Shown here: one piece after another, positions 53,290-61,793 of the stretch
How the letters are laid out: each line of letters begins with the position of its first letter
Position numbering within the stretch: position 1 is the stretch's first letter
Assembly: GCA_014642895.1 (NCBI GenBank)
Contig: BMJD01000007.1
Coordinates: 57,466 to 121,465 of the forward strand
Direction of reading: 5' to 3'
DNA length: 64,000 bases
Origin: Lentibacillus populi
Lineage (GTDB): Bacteria; Bacillota; Bacilli; Bacillales; Amphibacillaceae
The notes under the pieces: generated by a model
The model's database searches: none
What the model was told of the DNA's origin: nothing
What the model saw: the letters and a program-made list of their open reading frames with translations, nothing else
Position numbers and translations under genes: made by a program

Positions 53290-53763
53290 TTATTTGCCAG
53301 GACTGTCCCGATAATCCCAAAGCACTACCCACTCTTCATCGACGGCCGTCACATATACATCCTGAATAATACTAAAGTTGCCGAACTTTCCACCGAATGA
53401 CTGTGTTACCGTTACCTTATATGCAAGGTCAATCGGTTCCGCTCCCTCCTCCATTTGCCAATCCTTCACTTCTTCCGGTTCCCCAAGTGTATATGTAAAC
53501 GTTGTAACACCGAAGTCATTCATGAACACGTGTGGGCGAATTTGCAAGTATTGTACTTTATCAAACTTCTCCTTCATTTGCGGATGAAACATTGCCCATG
53601 AATCGGAGAATGCCCCATTCTTTTCGTATGTATAAAATGTATCAACTGCTGCAACCGCCATGTCTTCTGGAGACTTGTGGAGGTAAAAATATGCTGTAAT
53701 CCAAATAACAACAATAGCAAGCAGCAGAATAACCAGTCCCATGCCCTGACGATGTTTGTTCAT
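53290..53763 (-). CDS. membrane-anchored protein of unknown function
   Basis: 157-aa protein with a short basic N-terminus (MNKHRQG), one membrane helix (LVILLLAIVVIWITAYFYL) and an extracellular domain of about 125 residues rich in aromatic and acidic residues (VDTFYTYEKNGAFSDSWAMF). The domain resembles small NTF2-like folds of sporulation or lipoprotein-type proteins, but I assign no family. The ATG at 53763 lies about 10 bp after GGAGGAG-like GAGGAG. Confidence 0.7.
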   Translation of the reverse strand: MNKHRQGMGLVILLLAIVVIWITAYFYLHKSPEDMAVAAVDTFYTYEKNGAFSDSWAMFHPQMKEKFDKVQYLQIRPHVFMNDFGVTTFTYTLGEPEEVKDWQMEEGAEPIDLAYKVTVTQSFGGKFGNFSIIQDVYVTAVDEEWVVLWDYRDSPGK

Positions 53764-53785
53764 ACCCAATCGTCTCCTCATCATA

Positions 53786-54273
53786 TGTCCTCTATATTCT
53801 TATTCAACTACCGAAGCAAATAGTATAACGTTATGCCTGAAACGGTTACCGCAAAAATGCTGGATTATTACTTCCCAAACATTGGAACACAGTATGAAAA
53901 AACTATGCAAAACCACCACCTTTAGTTCCAAACACTACTGTACCTGTTAGCCTATTAAACCTAAATCGGCCAAATCGGCCATCATTTTTTTCTTATAATT
54001 TCAACTATAAATGAAAATGATGACTTATTTTTCCCCTCTAAATTTTTGGTATTTTTACGCTACCTTAATTCCAAATAAATCTTGTGATCGGTCCAAAGCA
54101 AGGTATATAACGCCCCGTAACCGTTGATATAACGGATTTAATTTTCAATTTGGAAATGTAGTAACCTACTGAAATATGCTGTTTTAGTTGACATTTTTCA
54201 ATTTTCCCTCTACTGTTTAGTCTGAAATAGATAATTGCTGGCAGGGTTTACATAAGTAGTATAAAAAGGATAC
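53786..54273. other. intergenic stretch before the sugar operon
   Basis: AT-rich non-coding DNA. The only notable sequence is a doubled AAATCGGCC at about 53963-53981. No gene, and no convincing promoter for the following operon, is seen. Confidence 0.5.
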
Positions 54274-54498
54274 TCAAAAGTCACCAAATGGCAGGTGGCG
54301 AACTCGGGCGCTGGCGATATAGATTCTTCTGCTAAAACCGCCCTCTTTCGCCAAGCGCAGAAATCAGCACCTCCTATAACAAGCCCAATGCTCGAGCTGC
54401 GCTGCGCCTCGACTTTCTGATAACCTACGCGAAATGCTAGTATCCGTTGGCTATTGAGGTGGCGTTTTTAGTCGATCTTCTCATTAGCGACTTTTTGA
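54274..54498. mobile_element. 225-bp MITE-like element
   Basis: The ends TCAAAAGTCACC (54274-54285) and GCGACTTTTTGA (54487-54498) are inverted repeats of each other at 10 of 12 positions. The interior is more GC-rich than the surroundings, with GCGCTGGCG..CGCCAAGCGC and GCTGCGCTGCGC, and does not encode a protein. Short derivatives that look like fused ends are at 44694 and 14844. Confidence 0.6.
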
Positions 54499-54714
54499 AA
54501 CGCGCTATAAGGAAATAACACATTTTTTTAATTAAGCCAAACAAGGATGTAGTAACCAAATAAAAAATGAAATATTGCCATAGGCATTCTAGCTGAAACT
54601 TGAGCTAATCAAATTGAAACAAAATTGTAAGATTAACTTTCGATGAAAAAGGTAATAGCTTGTTAAGAGGTATGGACTATACGCACGTATTAAAAAAGCA
54701 AAGGGATGGTATCC

Positions 54715-55647
54715 ATGAAGGGCATTATACTGGCTGGTGGAAGTGGAAGCCGATTATCGCCAACTACAAACAGTATCAATAAACATCTTTTGGCAGTTTT
54801 TGATAAACCAATGATTTATTATCCATTATCGGTATTAATGTTAGGCAGCATAAAAGACATCATGATTATCAGTACGCCATGTGACCGCCCCAGATTTGAG
54901 GAACTGCTCGGAGACGGCTCAACATTGGGCATTTCACTTACCTATCAGGAACAGGAGGAACCAAATGGCATTCCCGAAGCATTCATGATAGCGGAGGATT
55001 TCATTGGAAAAGACAATGTCGCACTAATTCTTGGCGATAACATTTTTTACGGTCAAGGGTTTACAACAATGCTTCGGAATGCAATCAAACATCATCAGCA
55101 TGCAACGGTTTTCGGTTATCGGGTAAAGGATCCGGAGCGGTTTGGCGTCGTTGAATTTGACCATCAGCAAAAGGTACTTTCTCTTGAAGAGAAACCTGCG
55201 GAACCGAAATCCGATTTCGCTGTCACCGGATTATATCTTTATGATCATCGTGCGGTTGACCTAGCTCGTAAACTTCGGTTCTCTAACCGCGGTGAATTAG
55301 AAATTACCGATTTGAACAGGGAATACTTGAAACGCGGACAGCTTAACGTTCAATTGTTAGGAAGAGGCTTTGCTTGGATGGATGCCGGGACACATGAATC
55401 ACTATTTGAGGCCGCAGCTTTTGTAAGAAATATTCAGCAACGTCAAGGATTTAAGTTGGCTTGCCTTGAAGAAATCGCTTATTATATGGGATATATACCA
55501 AAAGAAATATTATACCAAAAAGGGAAGTCGATGGAAAAAAACGATTATGGTAAATATTTGCTGGAAATTGCTAACCGCAAGCATACACAGCAATATTGGG
55601 AAGCCATCGACCGTAACCCAATGTTAGGACTGGTCGAAAATGAATAA
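54715..55647 (+). CDS. rmlA: glucose-1-phosphate thymidylyltransferase
   Basis: 310-aa nucleotidyltransferase that makes dTDP-glucose. The start MKGIILAGGSGSRLSPTT is the nucleotide-binding loop; Asp in LILGDNIFYG binds metal, and GVVEFDHQQKVLSLEEKP plus GFAWMDAGTHESLFEA are hallmark RmlA segments. It is 15-20 residues longer than many homologues at the C-terminus. AAAGGGATGG precedes the ATG. First gene of a seven-gene sugar operon; it overlaps rmlB by 8 bp. Confidence 0.94.
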   Translation: MKGIILAGGSGSRLSPTTNSINKHLLAVFDKPMIYYPLSVLMLGSIKDIMIISTPCDRPRFEELLGDGSTLGISLTYQEQEEPNGIPEAFMIAEDFIGKDNVALILGDNIFYGQGFTTMLRNAIKHHQHATVFGYRVKDPERFGVVEFDHQQKVLSLEEKPAEPKSDFAVTGLYLYDHRAVDLARKLRFSNRGELEITDLNREYLKRGQLNVQLLGRGFAWMDAGTHESLFEAAAFVRNIQQRQGFKLACLEEIAYYMGYIPKEILYQKGKSMEKNDYGKYLLEIANRKHTQQYWEAIDRNPMLGLVENE

Positions 55648-56674
55648 CCAAAAACCAACTATCCTCATTACTGGTGGAGCAGGATTTATTGGATCCAATT
55701 TCATTACGTATTTTTTACAAGAACATTCGGAATATCAGCTCGTCAATATTGATAAGCTGACATACGCCGGATCGACGGAAAACCTTAATGAGATAAAAGA
55801 TCTGCCAAATTATCATTTTATCAATGGTGATATTGCAGATGAGCAATTAGTAAAGTCTATTTTTTCAGATTTCCCTATTTCAGGTGTTATCCATTTTGCT
55901 GCGGAATCACATGTTGACAGATCTATTCAGGATGCCAAACAATTTGTTGAAGCAAATGTTGTTGGAACAACGGTACTTCTGCAAGCTGCCCGAAATGCCT
56001 GGGAGAGACTAGGCGTACTTCATGAGCGACGTTTTCACCAAATTTCGACCGACGAGATATATGGATCACTTGATGAAACCGGGAAATTTAATGAACAAAC
56101 ACCATATAATCCGCGCAATCCATACAGCGCGTCAAAGGCCAGTGCCAATTTGCTTGTCAAAAGCTTTGGCTATACGTATGGGATGAACATTGTCATTTCA
56201 AGCAGTTCCAACAATTACGGGCCAAGACAACACGAGGAAAAACTGATCCCGACCATCATCGCAAAAGCACTCTCCCTGGAGTCCATCCCAATTTACGGTG
56301 ATGGGAAAAATATTCGTGATTGGCTTTATGTGACCGATCACTGCCAGGCACTTGATTTTGTCTACCATCATGGGAACACGATGGAAACGTATAATATTGG
56401 TGGCGGGAACGAGTTGACGAATATTGAAGTTGCAATAAAGATTTGTCAAATTCTTGATCAACTGAAACCCGACATCAAGGCACGTGCATCGATTGAGTAC
56501 TTTGCCGATTTAATTACGTATACAGAGGACCGCCCCGGACATGATCGCAGGTATGCTGTTGATGACACGAAAACAAGAAAAACATTGGGCTGGAAACCAG
56601 TAATGACGTTCGAGCAGGGAATCAGACAAACAGTAGAATGGTATGTGAACAAATGGGAAAAAGTAACCCACTAA
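55640..56674 (+). CDS. rmlB: dTDP-glucose 4,6-dehydratase
   Basis: 344-aa extended short-chain dehydrogenase that makes dTDP-4-keto-6-deoxyglucose. NAD loop GGAGFIGSN; catalytic Thr-Asp-Glu in STDEIYGS; YSASKAS gives Tyr and Lys; SSSNNYGPRQHEEKLIPT and RDWLYVTDHC are RmlB-specific. No rmlC or rmlD accompanies it, so the operon does not make rhamnose from this product. Overlaps both neighbours. Confidence 0.94.
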   Translation: MNNQKPTILITGGAGFIGSNFITYFLQEHSEYQLVNIDKLTYAGSTENLNEIKDLPNYHFINGDIADEQLVKSIFSDFPISGVIHFAAESHVDRSIQDAKQFVEANVVGTTVLLQAARNAWERLGVLHERRFHQISTDEIYGSLDETGKFNEQTPYNPRNPYSASKASANLLVKSFGYTYGMNIVISSSSNNYGPRQHEEKLIPTIIAKALSLESIPIYGDGKNIRDWLYVTDHCQALDFVYHHGNTMETYNIGGGNELTNIEVAIKICQILDQLKPDIKARASIEYFADLITYTEDRPGHDRRYAVDDTKTRKTLGWKPVMTFEQGIRQTVEWYVNKWEKVTH

Positions 56675-57606
56675 TTTCCGTTGTCATCCCTGTTTATGGC
56701 TGCAGGGCCTGTTTAATTGAACTATGTAATCGCATCAAAAAAACAATTGAAGCCATACCAGCCCGACTTGAGATTATTTTAGTCAATGACGCAAGTCCCG
56801 ATCATGCATGGGAAACGATCAAACAGCTCAGCGTAAACGATGACCGGATTAAAGGAATTGATCTGGCTCGTAACTTTGGTCAGCATCATGCCATCACGGC
56901 TGGACTCGATCATACGAATGGTGACTGGGTTGTGGTGATGGATTGTGATTTACAGGATCGGCCAGAGGAAATAGCAACCTTATACCACAAGGCACTTGAG
57001 GGGTATGAAGTCGTTTTTGGCAATCGTACAGTAAGGAAGGATAAATGGATTAAGCGTAAATCATCCCAGCTTTTTTATCGTATTTACGATTTTTTTACCG
57101 GACGAAATTCGGATCATACCATCGCCAATTTCAGCATCAGTTCGAAAAAAGTAGTGGAAGGCTTTCGGTGCATGAGGGAACAGAATCGGTTCTTTCCATT
57201 ATTTATCCAATGGATGGGCTATAAAACGGGATCTGTAGAGGTCGAACATAATGCCAGAAAAGAGGGGAAATCATCTTATAACATTAAAAAGTTAATCACA
57301 CTTGGAACAGATGCGATCATATCCCAATCCAATAAACCGCTCCGACTATCCATTCAATTTGGTTTTTTGATTTCGTTTGTTTCGTTTTTGTACGGAGTGT
57401 ATTTATTTGCCCGATATTTTTTTCTTGCTAAACCTGTCCAGGGCTGGACCAGTGTGATGGTATCGATTTTTTTCATCGGCGGACTGATTTTTTTCAATAT
57501 CGGTGTGCTTGGGTTGTATATTGGAAAAGTATTTAATGAAACAAAAGGCAGACCACTTTATCTTATTCGTGAAACGACAGATGAATTACATAACGAACGG
57601 AGCTGA
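56638..57606 (+). CDS. GT2 polyprenyl-phosphate glycosyltransferase
   Basis: 322-aa family 2 transferase with an N-terminal GT-A domain and two C-terminal membrane helices. ISVVIPVYGC, VNDASPDHAW, DLARNFGQHHAITAGL, then MDCDLQDRPEE (DXD) and NRTVRKDKWIKRKSS are typical of DPM1/ArnC/GtrB/CsbB-type enzymes. These move a sugar from a nucleotide to undecaprenyl phosphate at the cytoplasmic face. The start overlaps rmlB by 37 bp; an ATG at 56653 is also possible, with no clear ribosome site for either. Confidence 0.88.
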   Translation: MVCEQMGKSNPLISVVIPVYGCRACLIELCNRIKKTIEAIPARLEIILVNDASPDHAWETIKQLSVNDDRIKGIDLARNFGQHHAITAGLDHTNGDWVVVMDCDLQDRPEEIATLYHKALEGYEVVFGNRTVRKDKWIKRKSSQLFYRIYDFFTGRNSDHTIANFSISSKKVVEGFRCMREQNRFFPLFIQWMGYKTGSVEVEHNARKEGKSSYNIKKLITLGTDAIISQSNKPLRLSIQFGFLISFVSFLYGVYLFARYFFLAKPVQGWTSVMVSIFFIGGLIFFNIGVLGLYIGKVFNETKGRPLYLIRETTDELHNERS

Positions 57607-57612
57607 TCACTA

Positions 57613-58296
57613 ATGGAATACTTACGCCCGACCCCGTGGGATGAACGGAATTTTCGGATCCCAACGTATGAGGTTACTTCCGTGTCGGAGGAAGCGCTAA
57701 AGGAAACTGATCAATATGAGGGGCATTACACGATTAAAGTAAATCCAATGGAGAACCCGGAACAAATTTTAAAGCATGACTTTTATTATATGGACACATT
57801 AATTGAGCCAGTTTGCGAAAAGGAAAATTTGGTCGCTTTTGACCGGGAAGGCACATCCATTTCCAAAGATTATGCAAAGGAAGAAGTACTGGCAATCGCG
57901 GAAGAAGCTTTTATGCATGGCCGCTTCCATCGCGATTTTCATATTCCCTCCTCGCTGGCTGACTTGCGTTATATGAATTGGGTCAGGGATTTACAGATGA
58001 AGGATCAGATTTTTGCTCTTTATTATCAGGATCAGCTGGCAGGTTTTTATGGGTATGAGGGTGAAAAAGTGCTATTACTTGGAATGAAGGAGGAATTTCG
58101 CAGTAAGGGGCTCGCCAAAGCTTTCACCAGCAAGGGATGTCAGGCACAATTTAACGATGGGCACGACCGGCTTCGAACGTCGATTTCTGCTGCCAACGTT
58201 GCATCGTTGAATTTGTTTATCATGCTTGGTTTCAAATTGAAAAATACAATTGATGTCTATCACAAATTAAACGGCCCGTCCCCGGCGGAAGTGTAG
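57613..58296 (+). CDS. WecD-like GNAT acetyltransferase
   Basis: 227-aa GNAT protein. The C-terminal half holds the acetyl-CoA motif in LLGMKEEFRSKGLAKAFTSKG and LRTSISAANVASLNLFIMLGFKL. The FHIPSSLADLRYMNWVRDL segment resembles WecD, the dTDP-4-amino-4,6-dideoxygalactose N-acetyltransferase of enterobacterial common antigen. Together with the WecE-like gene two positions on, the likely product is dTDP-Fuc4NAc or its Qui4NAc epimer. It lies 6 bp after the glycosyltransferase. Confidence 0.8.
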   Translation: MEYLRPTPWDERNFRIPTYEVTSVSEEALKETDQYEGHYTIKVNPMENPEQILKHDFYYMDTLIEPVCEKENLVAFDREGTSISKDYAKEEVLAIAEEAFMHGRFHRDFHIPSSLADLRYMNWVRDLQMKDQIFALYYQDQLAGFYGYEGEKVLLLGMKEEFRSKGLAKAFTSKGCQAQFNDGHDRLRTSISAANVASLNLFIMLGFKLKNTIDVYHKLNGPSPAEV

Positions 58297-58298
58297 CT

Positions 58299-58664
58299 AT
58301 GGGATATGCATATATATTTGGCACCATCTTTTTTACCGTTTATGGGCAATTAATTTTGAAATGGAAGATTGATAAAGCCGGAAGTCTGCCAGAAGTATGG
58401 AAGGATAAATTGATTTTTTTATTGCAGCTGCTGCTTGACCCTGTTATTTTATCCGGCTTTCTTTCCGCTTTTGTTGCTTCCCTGTTTTGGATGGCTGCGA
58501 TGACCAAGTTTAATATCAGTTATGCATACCCATTTATGAGCCTTTCTTTCGTTCTAGTATTTATATTCTCCATCTTATTGTTTAACGAACCAGTGACAAT
58601 ACAGAAAGTTGTTGGGCTAGCTTTGATTGTGCTTGGTATTGTCGTTACGAGCCAGTCATTGTAA
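58299..58664 (+). CDS. small EamA/SMR-type transporter, probable lipid-sugar flippase
   Basis: 121-aa protein with four hydrophobic helices. FFTVYGQLILKWK, then SASLFWMAAMTKFN (written as FVASLFWMAAMTKF), SYAYPFMSLSFVLVF and LNEPVTIQKVVGLALIVLG recall ArnE/ArnF and EmrE-size EamA proteins. In the L-Ara4N pathway such proteins flip undecaprenyl-phosphate sugars across the membrane. The operon position next to a GT2 and a GT-C protein supports that role (inference). It begins 2 bp after the acetyltransferase. Confidence 0.8.
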   Translation: MGYAYIFGTIFFTVYGQLILKWKIDKAGSLPEVWKDKLIFLLQLLLDPVILSGFLSAFVASLFWMAAMTKFNISYAYPFMSLSFVLVFIFSILLFNEPVTIQKVVGLALIVLGIVVTSQSL

Positions 58665-58682
58665 GAAGTTTCTTCCGGATGC

Positions 58683-58870
58683 GATCAGCGGGTTTCCCAG
58701 GGTGATCGGCGGGTTTCCCGGGGCGATCGGCGGGTTTCCCGATTCGATCGGCGGGTCTTCCGATTCGATCGGCGATTTTTCCGATTCGATCAGCGGGGTT
58801 CCCGATTCGATCAGCGGATTTCCCAATCTGATCGGCGACTTTCCAAGGGAGATCAGCGACTTCCCGGTTT
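58683..58870. repeat. 21-bp GATC tandem array, locus C (9 copies)
   Basis: Units start at 58683, 58704, 58725, 58746, 58767, 58788, 58809, 58830 and 58851, exactly 21 bp apart, with consensus GATCRGCGRNTTTCC and then CGATTC in the central copies. The plus-strand frame gives a seven-residue IGGFPDS-like repeat without a start of its own. The array sits inside the sugar operon between the transporter and the aminotransferase. It is the best preserved of three related arrays. Confidence 0.9.
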
Positions 58871-58949
58871 GACTAGCAGTTCAAGGGGACGGAGCTAGCA
58901 ACCTTTCTTTAGGCTCGGCAAGAGTAAACCAATTTAACGAGGTGAAAAC

Positions 58950-60071
58950 ATGATTCCATTTAATAAACCGTGTGCAGTCGGAAGCGAGGAAATGGCAATA
59001 GCAGATGCTATCAAAAATAGTAAACTATCAGGCAACAGCCCCTTTGGGAAAAAATGTACCGACTGGTTGGAAAACCAATTAGGATGCGAGAAGGCCTTGT
59101 TGACCCCGTCATGTACGGCAGCTTTGGAGATGGCCGCCATCTTAACCGATATTTCCGTGGGGGATGAGGTTATCATGCCATCATACACCTTTGTATCAAC
59201 GGCTAATGCCTTTGCAATCAGAGGCGCATCCATTCGGTTTGTCGATGTTACACCGGAAACGATGAACATTGACCCAGAACTAGTTGAAGCAGCTATCACG
59301 GAGCGAACGAAGGCAATCGTCGTTGTTCATTATGCTGGAGTTGCCTGTGAAATGGATGCCATAATGGACATAGCCGACCGTTACGGATTATGGGTTATTG
59401 AGGACGCAGCCCAGGCGCTAATGAGTACATATAATGGAAAGCCTCTTGGTACGATTGGTCATTTTGGCACAATTAGCTTTCATGAAACGAAAAATTTTAC
59501 GTGCGGGGAAGGTGGCGCACTTATCATCAATGACCAAAATGCTGTAGAGCGAGCCGAAATCATTCAAGAAAAAGGGACAAATCGGCAACAGTTTAAAAAA
59601 GGCATGGTAGATAAGTATACTTGGCGTGACATTGGATCATCCTTTCTATTAAGTGATTTAAATGCTGCTTACCTGTCCGTACAGCTTGAGCATGCGGAAA
59701 CAATTACCGAGGATCGCAAACGGTCATGGCAGCAATATGAGCGGGGACTTCAAGCAGTCAACAACCTTACAATCCCGTTTATCCCGGAAAATTGCGAGCA
59801 TAATGCCCACATGTTTTTTATCAAAACAAAAAATGAAAGTGAACGTGACGGATTGATCAGCTATTTAAAACAATATGGTATTATGGCAGTATCCCATTAT
59901 GTACCACTGCACAGCTCCCATGCGGGAAGAAAATACGGGAAGTTCATCGGTACCGATCATTATACAACGACGGAAAGTGAACGATTATTACGTTTACCTT
60001 TGTATTATGGACTAGGAGAAGAGGCAATCGATCATGTGGTCAACACTATTTACACGTATTACCAAACATAA
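58950..60071 (+). CDS. wecE: dTDP-4-amino-4,6-dideoxygalactose transaminase (WecE-like)
   Basis: 373-aa DegT/DnrJ/EryC1 PLP aminotransferase. It is strikingly like E. coli WecE: IPFNKP start, LTPSCTAALEMAA, GDEVIMPSYTFVSTANAF, VVHYAGVACEMDAI and VEKGTNR-type QEKGTNRQQF, ending TTESERLLRLPLYY. The PLP lysine lies in FHETKNFTCGEGGA. It converts dTDP-4-keto-6-deoxyglucose plus glutamate to the 4-amino sugar. Its regiochemistry (Fuc4N rather than Qui4N) is inferred from the WecE likeness. GAGGTG precedes the ATG. Confidence 0.9.
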   Translation: MIPFNKPCAVGSEEMAIADAIKNSKLSGNSPFGKKCTDWLENQLGCEKALLTPSCTAALEMAAILTDISVGDEVIMPSYTFVSTANAFAIRGASIRFVDVTPETMNIDPELVEAAITERTKAIVVVHYAGVACEMDAIMDIADRYGLWVIEDAAQALMSTYNGKPLGTIGHFGTISFHETKNFTCGEGGALIINDQNAVERAEIIQEKGTNRQQFKKGMVDKYTWRDIGSSFLLSDLNAAYLSVQLEHAETITEDRKRSWQQYERGLQAVNNLTIPFIPENCEHNAHMFFIKTKNESERDGLISYLKQYGIMAVSHYVPLHSSHAGRKYGKFIGTDHYTTTESERLLRLPLYYGLGEEAIDHVVNTIYTYYQT

Positions 60072-61728
60072 ATATCCGCTGATCGCTTGCTTGGTTATTC
60101 TTGCCTATTTAATGCCATACTACGTACTTGGTGAAGATACTCACATTCGTGTGCACGATAATTTGGATTCGAACATTGTCTGGTACAAACTCCTTGCCGA
60201 CAGCGGCCATATTTTCACTTTGAAGGATGTCGCACTGCCAAATGTGATAAACGGGTTGCCACGAAGTACGTTACCATCCGGACTTGATGCGATGGTATGG
60301 TTGTATGTTTTATTCAAGCCAATAACCGCCTATATCATCGGGCAAACGATAATGCGGTTTGTTGCGTTTTTTGGGATGTATTTGCTGCTGAAAAAAAATC
60401 TTCTCAAAAGTGAGCATAAACCACTTATAACAGCTGGGGCGGCGCTTGGATTCGCCCTTTTGCCATATTGGCCATCCGGCTTATTATCGATTGCCGGTTT
60501 GCCGCTTGCATTACATATTTTTCTGACAATCCGTTCACAGGGAAAAACAGCGCCGAAATATTATTGGATTACCTTATTTTTGATCCCATTTTTCTCAAAT
60601 TTTGTTTTAACGTTCGTCTTCTTTCTTAGTCTGATGGGATTATTTTGGCTAATCGATTGGATTCGTAAAAAACGAATTAACTGGCCGTTTTTCGCAGCAA
60701 TTGCCGGAATGACAAGTATTTATCTAATTAAAAATTACTTGCTCATTTATTCCATGTTTTTTGAGAATGGTTTTACATCACATCGTAGCGAATTAAACCT
60801 TGGTCATAAGGATTTACCTGGAACATTTGATTTATTTCTGCACAATTTGATCAATGGCCATACCCATGATTTATCAATCCATTTTTTAATCATATTTCCA
60901 GTCATTGGTCTTGCTTTACTGGTGGCTGCTTACCGGAAATTGAATCCGAAACAGCTTTTGGCCTTTTTTCTTTTTAATGTGTTCCTTTCCCTATGGTATG
61001 CTCTCTGGTATTGGGAAGGCTGGCGCGTGGTTAAAGATAATTTTATGGTCGCTAACACGTTCAATTTCAGCCGCATTCACTTTTTTGACCCGGCGATTTG
61101 GTATATATGTTTTGCCATCGGATTGACCATCTTATGGAAGCATTTTAAATTTTTCAAGCCATTCGTTGTCGTGTTGATTATCGTACAATGCACCATGCTT
61201 TTTCAGTTGAACGAAGAAACAAAATACGGCGAAATTGGTACACCGACATTCAAACAATTTTATGCTGTCGAATTATTTCAGGAGATTGAGGATTATATCG
61301 GCAAGGATCAGTCCACATACCGTGTTGTCAGCATCGGGATGCACCCGACAATTGCACAATACAATGGATTTTATACACTGGATACATATAACAACAGCTA
61401 TCCATTAGTATATAAACATAAATTCCGGAAAGTGATCGCTCCGGAGCTTAATAAAAATCCCTCGCTAAAAAGCTATTACGATACATGGGGCGGCAGAGCA
61501 TACATGTTCGTGGATGAATTGGGAAAACACTATATGTTTGGCAAAAACAGCAAGAAAACAATTGAGAATCTTGCTATTAATACCGATGCCTTAAAAGATC
61601 TGGGCGGGGAGTATATTTTTTCAGCATTGCCAATTGAAAATTATCGAGAAAACGGATTGCAGTATGAGCGAAATTTTGTAAAGAATGGATTGCCGTGGCA
61701 GGTTTATTTGTATAGAGTTATGAGGTAA
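60034..61728 (+). CDS. polytopic GT-C-like membrane protein (YkoS/DUF6044 type)
   Basis: 564-aa protein with about ten hydrophobic segments and a large C-terminal soluble part (from about 400). The first outer loop has GEDTHIRVHDNLDSNIVWYKLL, with the acidic residues expected of GT-C catalytic loops (shown here in part: HDNLDSN). It resembles B. subtilis YkoS-type proteins, which pair with GT2 enzymes such as YkoT. Predicted to transfer the lipid-linked sugar to a cell-envelope acceptor outside the membrane. Starts within the wecE-like gene (38-bp overlap). Acceptor unknown. Confidence 0.75.
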   Translation: MWSTLFTRITKHKYPLIACLVILAYLMPYYVLGEDTHIRVHDNLDSNIVWYKLLADSGHIFTLKDVALPNVINGLPRSTLPSGLDAMVWLYVLFKPITAYIIGQTIMRFVAFFGMYLLLKKNLLKSEHKPLITAGAALGFALLPYWPSGLLSIAGLPLALHIFLTIRSQGKTAPKYYWITLFLIPFFSNFVLTFVFFLSLMGLFWLIDWIRKKRINWPFFAAIAGMTSIYLIKNYLLIYSMFFENGFTSHRSELNLGHKDLPGTFDLFLHNLINGHTHDLSIHFLIIFPVIGLALLVAAYRKLNPKQLLAFFLFNVFLSLWYALWYWEGWRVVKDNFMVANTFNFSRIHFFDPAIWYICFAIGLTILWKHFKFFKPFVVVLIIVQCTMLFQLNEETKYGEIGTPTFKQFYAVELFQEIEDYIGKDQSTYRVVSIGMHPTIAQYNGFYTLDTYNNSYPLVYKHKFRKVIAPELNKNPSLKSYYDTWGGRAYMFVDELGKHYMFGKNSKKTIENLAINTDALKDLGGEYIFSALPIENYRENGLQYERNFVKNGLPWQVYLYRVMR

Positions 61729-61793
61729 ATCGCGCCCCACAGTATTAGATACTGCGGGGCGTATTAAAGGCATTATAGCTGCCAGAATTTGGT

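Noticed and set aside
58627..58872. Seven-residue repeat protein (IGGFPDS-like) in the plus frame of the 21-bp array
   Set aside because: 21 is a multiple of three, so any open unit yields a periodic peptide. There is no ribosome site, and the frame begins inside the transporter gene.
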